A stretch of DNA of 64,000 bases from Cylicocyclus nassatus. Taxonomy: Eukaryota > Nematoda > Chromadorea > Rhabditida > Strongylidae. Made by a program: the position numbers and the translations under genes. The notes beneath the pieces were generated by a model that did no database searches, was not told the DNA's origin, and worked only from the letters and a program-made list of their open reading frames with translations. This document shows, piece by piece, positions 20,828-29,557 of this stretch; the first letter of the stretch is position 1, and each line of letters opens with the position of its first letter. The stretch spans positions 9,909,753 to 9,973,752 of the forward strand of contig CATQJL010000223.1 of the NCBI GenBank assembly GCA_958299035.1, given 5' to 3'.

Positions 20828-22129
20828 TCCAGGTACTCGGTCTTAGCTACGTTCAGTCGTAGGCCATATTCCGCTAATCGTGTCTTCCATCTCACAGTCG
20901 CCTCTTCAAGCTCTTGTCTCGATCCGCTTGCTAGCTCGACGTCGTCTGCGTAAAGGAGCGTCCACGGATGAGCTGAATATCCTTGGTCACCGTGTCCATG
21001 CACAGTATAAAGAGAAGCGGTCATAGAGCCGATCCTTAGTGTACTCCGACTTGGATTGGGAATGGCGTTGACGTTCCCACTGCACAGCGTATAACGCCCG
21101 TCGTGTTCGTATAGAGGAGTTTGATCCAGCGAACGTACTCTTCTGGGACGTCGTGTTGTCTCAGCGCATACCAGATCAGCACGTGCGGTATCCGATCAAA
21201 TGCCTTTTCTAGATCCAGGAATGCGAAATGAATCGGAATCCGTTTCTCCAAATGCCTTTCCATTAGCAATCGTACTGCGTGGATGCGTTGATGGTGCCAG
21301 ATCCTTTTACAAAGCCGCACTGATTCGGGGTGACCTCCACTATACTTCGAATGCGTGCGTCGATGACTCGTTCAAAGATCTCCATCGTGTGGCATAGCAA
21401 GCGTATTGGTGGATATGTTGAACAGTCGCTGACGTCGCCCTTTTCCTTCCAGATAGGGACTGTAACACTCGTAGTCCAGATTCGCGGCAACTGCCCGTCG
21501 ACGATAATGCGGTTAAAGAGCGATGTGAGATATGCCGCTCCACGCTGCCCCATCATCTTCCATACTTCAGCAGGTATGTCGTCGGGTCCCGGAGCTTTTC
21601 CGCTAGACATCTTCCTCAGTGCCTGCACAACTTCTGCCTCCTCTATCCGAGATACCGGTCCAAATGCGGGGGCTCCTTGCGGTACTAAGGGGTGCGGGAA
21701 CTCCTCATTAAATAGCCCTTTGTAGTATTCACTCCACCGCTTGAGTATTGCCCTCGGCTTCGTCAGGAGGTTGCCTTCTGCGTCCTTAATGTGGTTGATG
21801 TCCTGCTTCGCTCGGTGTCGTGCAGCGGCCAGTCGGTAGACCTTGTTAGCTCCAGAAGGTCCTTCCAGCTCGTGGTAAAGTCTCTTGTAGTGTGCTTCCT
21901 TTGCTTCGGCTACCGCGTGCTTCGCCCTCGAGTTCTGTTCTCGATATCGACGGAGGTCCTCATTTGAGTGTGAGCGCTGCCAGGCTTTGAAGGCTTCTTT
22001 TTTCTCCTTGATCACTTGCTCTGACTCAGACCACCACCAAATCTGCTTATCTACAAACGGCGTCCTGGCTTGGTGGTTCCCAAGATTGTCTCGGCCCTCG
22101 ATCGTATCTGCGAAGTAATCCGATTCCAC
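20800..22129 (-). pseudogene. RTE-like reverse transcriptase, broken by frameshifts and stops
   Basis: The first segment (22129-21263) holds a coiled-coil linker, KAPGPDDIPAEVWK (fingers) and RPI-like residues mutated to PPIRLL. Next, in another phase (21320-21036), comes FAFLDLEKAFDRIPH, the palm A motif with its catalytic Asp. The B-motif region carries TAA and TGA stops at about 21040 and 21025. The last segment (21024-20800) holds LLYADDVEL, the catalytic YADD (codons near 20943-20954). All key residues remain, but at least three frame breaks separate them. Confidence 0.85.
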
Positions 22130-22428
22130 TGCTCTTCAATCGACTCCTTACCATCCGTCGACATCCTCAAATCGTTAGAAGCATCTCTGACTTGCTGGCG
22201 ATGTTCGGGAAGCTTCCACCACTTGATCCTCTTTGTGGTCGTCCTTCTGGCTCGTGACTGTAAGTGGATGTTCAGTCGAAGATCCAATACGAGCAACCGG
22301 TGTTGTGGCGCAAATGCATGTGTCGTTGTGGGTATAACCTTCGCGTTCATCACTATCGGCAAATGGCATCGGCGCAGCATCCAGTAGTCGATCTGAGTTG
22401 AACGGTCTCCACTCGCGTACGTGATCAA
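22051..22428 (-). pseudogene. RTE-like endonuclease domain, C-terminal part and linker
   Basis: Continues the domain in another phase: DRSTQIDYWMLRR carries the conserved S/T-x-I-D-Y block and APQHRLLVLDL stands where the final Asp/His block belongs. A basic, Trp-rich linker follows (RTTTKRIKWWKLPEHRQQVR). A further frame change near 22060-22110 leads into the reverse transcriptase frame. Confidence 0.75.
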
Positions 22429-22459
22429 ATGTGACTCCCGCTTCTTGAAAAATGTTTCG

Positions 22460-23040
22460 CTATCGCCAAGTCGTGTGCTTCTGCGGCTTCCAGGATGCGT
22501 TCTCCGTTTTCATTCCTCTGACCGTATCCATTTCCACCATGGTATCTCTTGAATCATCGTATTCGTGGCCAACGTGCCCATTAAGATCGCCTCCTACGAA
22601 GATGTAGTCTGCAGCGTCAAATGTCCTTAGCAGGGTATCGAAATCCCTCCAAAACACGTCCTTCTCGGCTTCGGTACATGCGGATTGCGGGGCATAACAC
22701 GAGACTATTCGAAGCGTGGCATCTTCTGTTTCGATCTTCATCGCCATCAATCTATCTGAAATGCGCGTCACTTCGGTCATTAATTCGCGGTATCTACCGC
22801 TGATCGCGACTCCGTTCTGGCGGCTGCTGTCTCCCGTGTAGTATAAGCGATATCCTTCGCCGATGTCCTTAGCCTGCCTCCCTTTCCATTTCGTTTCCTG
22901 TACACATGCGATGTCGATGTGTCGCTCCTTCAGCCTATCGCATAGCTCCCGGCTGCGGCTCGTCAGCGTTCCTATATTAATCGTCGCTAGTCGAATTTCC
23001 TGGACTCGCTTCTTTGGCCTGCCTCGGGGCAGGTAGCCCT
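22460..23040 (-). pseudogene. RTE-like endonuclease domain, N-terminal part
   Basis: On the minus strand the frame reads a basic lead (GRPKKRVQEI), then IRLATINIGTLTSRSRELCD, the first conserved block of AP-type endonucleases, then CVQETKWKG with the catalytic Glu. Later blocks are RIVSCYAPQS and IFVGGDLNGHVG (Asp and Asn of the D-x-N motif). A single in-frame TAG (about 23039-23041) separates this from an open 5' segment reaching 23266. The frame is lost after 22460, where a shift of phase is needed to reach the rest of the domain. The enzyme would have nicked target DNA to prime reverse transcription. Confidence 0.8.
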
Positions 23041-23277
23041 AGCTCACTATTCGCGCCATGCGGGCAATGACGCGCGTCGCCTCCGGGGGACGCCCTAGCA
23101 GCTTGACAAAAATCCTTAATAGTCCGATGCATGTGACACGACTGATTCGTACAGTCCCCGGCGCGTCGCTCCGCCTGACGGGACAGTGCCCTCGTCGTTT
23201 GCCGGGGTTGATCCCCGTTGCCAGCCGGCGCCGCGGGGAGGTGACGATGGGACTTGCCGGCCCCAAAGACTTACTTA

Positions 23278-23630
23278 TTAAGATACTTAAATGGCCCGGT
23301 TATACGCGAGGTACGAGTCCGAGCGCACAAGTATCCATTATTCCCTATTCCTCGCTTCAGACGTCCACGATCTTTTTGGTTGACGTCGGTGGCTGCGTCC
23401 ACGAGTTTCAGGGGGGGGGGGGAATCGAATCCAGATGATTTCAGCTGGTCCATCCGTTCCACGAACACGTCTGCCCATCTCGTTGTCTTCCTCGGGGACG
23501 TTTGGCTTCGCGAGAAATCCACTCCGATGTTGTTAATGTCCACTGTCGTCAGCTCTCTCATAATGTGACTATCCAGCTTAACAAATAAGTAAAAAATGTT
23601 TTTGGCATTCGAAGAAATTGGACTCAAAAT
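23278..23630 (-). pseudogene. Possible fragment of another non-LTR retroelement C-terminus
   Basis: The minus frame at 23627-23271 contains TTRWADVFVERMDQLKS, which resembles the RP..RW.D.F...MDQL segment near the C-terminus of many invertebrate RTE-like proteins. If so, the RTE element above inserted next to, or into, an older relic. A poly-G tract (23411-23422) interrupts it. The similarity is short and from memory, so the call is tentative. Confidence 0.35.
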
Positions 23631-24849
23631 TCAATAGTCTCAGAATTCCTAGCGGTTAAGAAGGAGAAGAAGCTACTATGGAACAGTCTTCAAAAATTAG
23701 GAGCATCTATTGGGGTACTAAAACAGAGTAGCAGAAGGCTACGGTAACAAAGCGAGTCGTGCGCAAATTTTTTCGTTCCTTTCTAAATTGCTGGAAACTC
23801 ACTCAATACTAATCACTACTTTCTATGTAAAAGTATGCCTGAGAATCAGTGCTATACTTTTTGGCTAGGAAAAGGTAAGCCACAAAACTAAAGGTACGCT
23901 ACAAGAGCTGGAACTTTTGACTTTTGAACACTCGGAACATACGATAAAATCAAAAATAGTTCAAAGTCTTTCCCCCAACTCTGTACAAAAAAAATATCCG
24001 GCTCTCATTTGCCTCACCCTGTAGCTGTAGTGCTGATAATACGGAAAGATTATTAAAGTTGGATTACCTCACCACACATGGAGTATCAGAAAGCTTAGCT
24101 CAGCTAGAGGTTGTGGCAAATCACATGCCTGGCTTGAAGACGACATGAAACAGTGTTAAGCGAAAACAACACACGTCTGTTGAAAGACTCGCGTCTCCGC
24201 CCTTGCGCGCCTATCCCTCCGTTTGCGCGTGACAATCCGACTCAAAGGCACCGCTCGTCCAAAACAGGGTTCGAGGTTCTCAACTGTATAATTGCCCTAC
24301 TCGCGCAGTGGCTTCGCCTAGCACGCGCAGAAATCGAACGGATCATGAAAGAATGCGTCTCTGTCTCGCGATAGGCCCGCAACTGATTCGCGGCTGGACG
24401 GCAGGCGAAAGGAATGCTCGTGTACTGCGAATTCTGGAGGGCGTCCAGAACTCAATAGTCTGAGATTTTCGTTCCTTTTTAGGCATGTCGGACTCAGCTG
24501 GCGTAAGAGGTGTGAAAAAGGGCAAAAAGTTAAATACGAAGATTTGGGGGAACGGTGCCTTAAAAGGTGCTTAACGGCGAATTTTTAGAAGTATAGGTTT
24601 TTTAAGACCCGTAATCTTCCCAAAAGGCAAGGACTTGGAAGCAAGTTTCTACCGTAACAAGATGTTTTTGAGTTTACGAGCTTTATCAAAAACTCAGGGT
24701 TTGTGAAATATTCAAGTTAGTTGAATAAGCCAAAAGTACCATGCGTTCATTAATTTGTTGGCCCAAACCTTGTACATTCACTGTTAATTATTTGAGGCTG
24801 CTTCGCCTCTACATATAATCAGACTTTGTAGCGGTGTGTCAAAGCGCAC
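23631..24849. other. No gene recognised
   Basis: Frames at 24153-24374 and 24343-24525 overlap on opposite strands and look like repeat-derived GC-rich sequence. No TIRs were paired with confidence. Confidence 0.35.
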
Positions 24850-25195
24850 TTGACGGCAGCATCCAGGCAAATCTGGACGTATGGGCTTTCACATGGATCG
24901 GAATTTTGAGGCCCTAACTAAGCCACTGCGCAACTGGCAGCTCAGGCAGTGCTTGAACTATATTCCCCTCGAAACTGGACTCTAGGATTTTATTTCGCAT
25001 GGATTCATGGCGCAACCCATCAGTTTGCGTGGTTGCTTGCGCACCGCGGAATTGTAAGGTTTAGTTTAGAGGCGAATATCTCAGCCGTTGCTGCACTACT
25101 TGAGCTGCCGGTTGGGCAGTGGCTTACTTAGGGCCCCAAGATTACTATCCACGTGAAAGCTCCACAGTCCAGATTTGCCTGGACGCTGCTTTCAA
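24850..25195. mobile_element. TTAA-family palindromic MITE, copy 3
   Basis: Ends CGGCAGCATCCAGGCAAATCTGGAC and TCCAGATTTGCCTGGACGCTGC (positions 24854-24878 and 25169-25190). The interior blocks (TTTCACATGG, GGCAGCTCAGGCAGTGC, TTTCGCATGGATTCATGGCG) match the copy at 2345-2732. The expected TTAA flanks have become TTGA and TCAA, so this is an older copy. Confidence 0.75.
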
Positions 25196-26118
25196 GGGAA
25201 TAAACGCAAGAGTCCGAGTGCTTATACCACAGTTATTTGAAAGCGATATAAAGCGAAATCTGAAGTATAGAATGACAAAAGATACTATTCTGTTATGAGC
25301 GAATACCCTCTGTTTCATTGGGAGTAGCTGTGGGGTGGGGGTCTGGTCTCTGCATACCTCCCGGGATCGTGCTCTCTGATCATTTCTCATTGATTTGGGA
25401 TAAGGATTCTGTAGACCATAAAACTAGTTCCAACTTGCTTTGACCCAGAAGAGGGTCGCAGTTTTCCTCCTAGTTGTCAGGAGTTCTTACCAGAGTAATA
25501 TGAATTTAAGCTCTTTGTATAAGGTTGCCTCACATGTTAACTTCATTTTCAAATAACTTAAGCTGTTTTTGTTTTCGGATAGATTTGGGGTAACATTCGA
25601 TAGAACGCAGCAAGCTCTACAAAAAGGCCACCAAAGATCCACCTAAGTCGTAACCCAGGTAAAATTTGGAGCCTAAAATCAAAATTTACAACTACTCTAA
25701 AAATCGGATCTCCTTCCAGAAAATCCCTAGACTTGCAACTTGATCTCTATATAGTAGACACAAAGTAGTACCCAGATATGTAATAGGTGGATTTTTTCCA
25801 GGGCTCGAAATTGAGAAGCAAAGATGGTCCGGAAATGCCAAAATGCACTTCGGGTTTTTCCTGTAAAACTTGGTATTTCTCGATTATAAGAGGAAATGCA
25901 GAGGCGAGATTCTATGTTTGTACTCAATAAAGCAACGTTCAGGCAAGATCCACCCACCCGAACTAGCACATAGTTGTAAAGCGGGCCCCAAGGCTATCCG
26001 AACTGCATTGGTCCGATCCTTTGACGTGGCCTTCAAAAGGGGATACGGGCCTGTGATACGTATCACAAACCTCCCCTTCGTATCACAATCCACCCCTGAC
26101 GATGAGCGCTTACGCAAG

Positions 26119-26148
26119 AGCTGCAACTGCACCCATGCAGTTGCAGCT
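26119..26148. other. 13-bp perfect hairpin
   Basis: AGCTGCAACTGCA and TGCAGTTGCAGCT are separated by CCCA. No adjacent gene is evident. Confidence 0.6.
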
Positions 26149-26698
26149 GCTCCTCGCTGGCCTGCCGACGGGGACGAGCGAATAGAAACTCGTCCGCGCC
26201 CTCGAGACAGGTTCTCCAGGAATCGGTTTTTTTTGTGAATTTTGGAAAATCTTTCTAATCAAGTTGAATCAAGTTCGGAACTGTAATCAGGGCCACCGAA
26301 AGGCCCCAGAATGAGGAAAACATGGGGAGCCAAATTCCGGGTGGACGCTGCTTTTAAGGGGATTGTAGTAAATGGCATGTGTGGGAGGGGCTGGGGCGGA
26401 TGCCATTTTTGGATTATCTTATTTTCGCTTTCTATGCGCGGAAGAAATTCAGTGAAAGCAAATATGAGTATTACTATGTGCCTACTGTATAATGACCAAG
26501 TTGGAGATCCGTAGGTTTTTTCTTCGTAATCCTATTTTCAGGTGTCAATTTTTTCGATTGTGTCTCCAAACATTACATAGAATGCACCTAGGCGAATCCT
26601 AGGCGGTCATTTTCTAGAGCTTCATTTGCTCTATCGAATGACACCGTAAGCATATTGAAAAAAAACTTTGAATTATTTGAAAAAGGATTTACTTTTGG

Positions 26699-26713
26699 GA
26701 CAACCTAATATAA
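26699..26713 (-). repeat. Solo mariner-type terminal sequence
   Basis: GGGACAACCTAATAT matches the right terminus of the mariner-type element at 49340-50222, including the TA target. A left partner was not found within 2 kb upstream. Confidence 0.5.
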
Positions 26714-27395
26714 CTGTTCGCATGCAATATTGCTGTAACTTGTTTTGATTACTAGCACTTAGGTTGAATATAATTCATCCAGTACTGGCCATCAATTGCT
26801 GGCTTCACTGCTTTCTAACATTTGGGAAATTGTAGACAAGCTAGGACTACACAAATCACAGTATTGATAATCTTGCAGCCAAACAATGATCAAGCAGCCA
26901 TTAGTTGTGCAAGTGCAACTGACACCTATGACCACGAGTGGTGTGAATGTATGCGATGCCATAGCAGTTGCAATGAATGTGTCCGTTAGACAAAAGCAGT
27001 TATTCAGAGTAGAGAGTTTTGTTATGTTGATTTAACAATAAAATACCGCTTTTGCAAAAGCCACCAGTCGTCGGTCCTTATTCAAAACATGAAATGGAAA
27101 ACGTTATATAACAGCTACCGCGCTTTAGAAAACGTTTGGCTTGTCACAGAGAGCAAATCGTCAATGCTAGGCATTTCACATACGATTGTTTTATGAAATC
27201 TCTGGTTCATTTTTGGAAATCCGTGGCTTCGAACATAATGCTTCCATCCACAAGATGCCAGTTTCTTCCACAATAATCAGAGTCTACATTTAGACAGTCT
27301 TAATTGTCCACTGCGAAATGCTAACGCACACGCGCTTCGCATATAGTGAATTTATCAAATAATTATTACAAATTGTAGATAACTTATTGGTAGCG

Positions 27396-27637
27396 ATGTT
27401 TCCTGTGAAGCCGCTATTAGCCTTAGTGCTGGCCTATGTGATCGTGGTGATGGAGGGAACAGGACTGAGATCGCCGCTAGGCGGAGGTATTAATAGCCGA
27501 CAAAGCAGTTTTGATGTAAGTTTTTGTGTGTACGGAAACCTTCAGAATGTGTCACATTGTAGTGCGAGAAACACTGCAAACGTGGTGACTGGAAGTGCAG
27601 ACTACAGTGCTCCACATATCCATTGAGAAGAGTTTGA
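27396..27637 (+). CDS. Signal-peptide Cys-rich peptide with a Cys-flanked RGDW loop
   Basis: An acceptor-like ATTGTAG ends at 27378, 17 nt upstream of the ATG, compatible with trans-splicing. Exon 1 is 27396-27515 (40 codons, closing GAT|GTAAGT), the intron 27516-27562 (47 nt, ending TTGTAG), and exon 2 27563-27637, ending in TGA; the junction is in phase 0. Residues 1-20 are a clear signal peptide (MFPVKPLLALVLAYVIVVME). A Gly/Ser-rich pro-region follows. The mature part is all in exon 2, with four cysteines spaced C-x3-C-x6-C-x3-C; the x6 loop is KRGDWK. RGD is the classic integrin-binding tripeptide, and that spacing could form a two-disulfide helical hairpin. No homologue is recognised. 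Without splicing, the frame gives a shorter peptide lacking this pattern. Function (integrin ligand, antimicrobial or other) is not established. Confidence 0.5.
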
Positions 27638-28568
27638 TTATTTGCTATGTTAAATACAAACCTCTGAGTCCAAGTACTAACGCTAGGCTCATTAAGTGGC
27701 CTCTGTTGTACGCGTATAAATATTTTTAGAAGCTTACTCTTACGGATGCTGTTTTATTCGATCTTTTCATGTAATAAATAGATTTATTTTATCTCTCCAT
27801 AAAGTAGAGCAGCAGCCCGAGAACGCAAGGCATCGTGATCAAAGGCCCGTAGAAGGTCAACTTGAACCATGCGCGGTCATTTGATGAGCGACTCTACACT
27901 AAAGTTGAGTTAGGGTTCCAAACAGGGCTCGGCATAGATTGTCTGGGATCAAATGGACTTCGTTTTTGGGTTAGAGCAAAAATGTGGTTTTTGCAGGGTC
28001 CGGGTGAAGCTCGGAGGAATTCGGCAAACACAGATTTTACGCGTTGAACGTATTCTTTCGCAGGTGTATTGAGGACTAAACCAAATAGGTTCTTTACAGC
28101 GCACAAACAATCACATGACACCAGTTTGGTATGTGAGCACAAAACTCGAAACTGAATTATGTAAAAAGTTCCGTAAACTTGTGTGTCCTAGTATCCTTTT
28201 CTATTTGTTTTTATTAGGTCAACACCAAAGCAACTAGGTTGGTCCGGAGCGTAAAATGAGAGTTTACATAAGTTTTGAACCTTTCTGATTTGTACGATTG
28301 GAATACTCACAAATCAATTAAACAGTGAAAAGAGCAGATCAAGTCATAGCTTCTCCTCTCTTTTTCGAGCCAAAAATAATATAAAAGTACGTATAAAGGC
28401 GTCCTTTGAATTACGTTGCAACAAATGCGTTGCCAAGCTGTAGGCTACAGATACGGTCGAATGTTGACCTAGAGGTTTTCTACATATTAACACTAAGATG
28501 GTACCACTCTCAATAACAAAGTCGATCAAATATCTCAAAATATGTCTTCTATTGTGTTGTTATGTGGA
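27638..28568. other. No gene assigned
   Basis: The 3' flank of the peptide gene, with AATAAA at about 27774. A plus frame at 27862-28047 and a minus frame at 28344-28538 are open; the latter (VAYSLATHLLQRNSKDAFIR) looks mildly coding but has no recognised domain. Confidence 0.35.
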
Positions 28569-28618
28569 GCAAAGGTCCACCCACTGTTTTCAAGCAAAGG
28601 TCCACCCACTGTTTTCAA
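28569..28618 (+). repeat. 25-bp exact tandem duplication
   Basis: GCAAAGGTCCACCCACTGTT followed by TTCAA occurs twice head to tail with no mismatch, so it is recent or an assembly artefact. Confidence 0.8.
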
Positions 28619-28845
28619 AAGGATACTTCGTATTTTGCGAAATCATGGGGGACTTCGTTTTCGTAAGTGTTTCAAACCAACGCGCCGGGCCCTGATTATA
28701 GATAGGATACTTTGCTAGAACATTTTTTGGATATTCGAAAAAGTCTAAACACTTTTTTATTGAAACTATGATTCGCATCTTATCCGAGCGAAATTTTGCA
28801 AATGTTAATCATAACATACTCGTTTGTTTCAAAATCCTACCTTTT

Positions 28846-29032
28846 TTATAATTCGTGAACAGTTACTTTTGAAGAAATACTCTTGCTGACAATGCTTGAC
28901 TCATTTGAGAGCTCTTGTTTCCAGTTTTCTAAGTAAGTCTTGTTTTGCTTATGCTCATGGTATCCATATTCAAATAACGGATTATTCCAAATCATGTGCA
29001 TTACTGGCTGGAAACTTTTGCTGCAGTCCACC
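28846..29032 (-). CDS. Partial terminal exon cut by the assembly gap, unknown
   Basis: The minus frame enters from the gap and runs about 60 codons to TAA at 28846. Its composition looks coding: aromatic and polar residues (QPVMHMIWNNPLFEYGYHEH), then a Ser/Lys-rich tail. An acceptor may lie at GGACTGCAG (about 29022-29030). No family is recognised. Because it stops at the N gap, neither its length nor its neighbours can be judged. Confidence 0.35.
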
Positions 29033-29532
29033 NNNNNNNNNNNNNNNNNNNNNNNNNNNNNNNNNNNNNNNNNNNNNNNNNNNNNNNNNNNNNNNNNNNN
29101 NNNNNNNNNNNNNNNNNNNNNNNNNNNNNNNNNNNNNNNNNNNNNNNNNNNNNNNNNNNNNNNNNNNNNNNNNNNNNNNNNNNNNNNNNNNNNNNNNNNN
29201 NNNNNNNNNNNNNNNNNNNNNNNNNNNNNNNNNNNNNNNNNNNNNNNNNNNNNNNNNNNNNNNNNNNNNNNNNNNNNNNNNNNNNNNNNNNNNNNNNNNN
29301 NNNNNNNNNNNNNNNNNNNNNNNNNNNNNNNNNNNNNNNNNNNNNNNNNNNNNNNNNNNNNNNNNNNNNNNNNNNNNNNNNNNNNNNNNNNNNNNNNNNN
29401 NNNNNNNNNNNNNNNNNNNNNNNNNNNNNNNNNNNNNNNNNNNNNNNNNNNNNNNNNNNNNNNNNNNNNNNNNNNNNNNNNNNNNNNNNNNNNNNNNNNN
29501 NNNNNNNNNNNNNNNNNNNNNNNNNNNNNNNN
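29033..29532. other. Assembly gap of exactly 500 N
   Basis: A run of 500 N, a conventional scaffold-gap size, so the true distance is unknown. Translations across it are meaningless. Confidence 0.98.
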
Positions 29533-29557
29533 AAGCAGTGGTATCAACGCAGAGTAC
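29533..29557 (+). other. cDNA-synthesis primer sequence (SMART adapter) left in the assembly
   Basis: The first 25 bases after the gap start AAGCAGTGGTATCAACGCAG and continue AGTAC. From established knowledge this is the SMART/SMARTer template-switching primer sequence. It is at a contig edge and reads in frame into the element that follows, so it should be trimmed and not translated. Confidence 0.93.

Larger units (their letters stand above)
20172..23277 (-). mobile_element. RTE-like non-LTR retrotransposon, nearly full length, inactive
   Basis: Minus strand. The 15-bp sequence CCAAAGACTTACTTA stands at 20172-20186 and again at 23263-23277, giving an exact target-site duplication around a 3,076-bp body. 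The 5' end is GC-rich (near 23262); the 3' end is a short GAAGAAGAAG-type repeat (20187-20196, minus strand), as is usual for RTE elements. The body encodes an apurinic-type endonuclease and a reverse transcriptase. Stops and frame changes break the reading frame in at least five places, so it is dead, although the duplicated target is still perfect. The clade is inferred from length, tail and protein motifs. Confidence 0.85.
25196..27378. other. Gene-poor stretch with repeat relics
   Basis: Contains the GTGCTCTCTGATCATT motif at 25369-25384 also found in other MITEs, a perfect 13-bp hairpin at 26119-26148, one TTAA-family end at 26336-26360 (GGGTGGACGCTGCTTTTAAGGGG), and one solo mariner-type end at 26699-26713 (GGGACAACCTAATAT). 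The frames at 25870-26238 on both strands have no support as genes. Confidence 0.5.

Noticed and set aside
20478..20953. Two plus-strand frames of 122 and 126 codons
   Set aside because: They are antisense to the reverse transcriptase of the RTE-like element, whose minus-strand reading has clear conserved motifs.
21330..21725. 131-codon plus-strand frame
   Set aside because: Antisense shadow of the reverse transcriptase frame.
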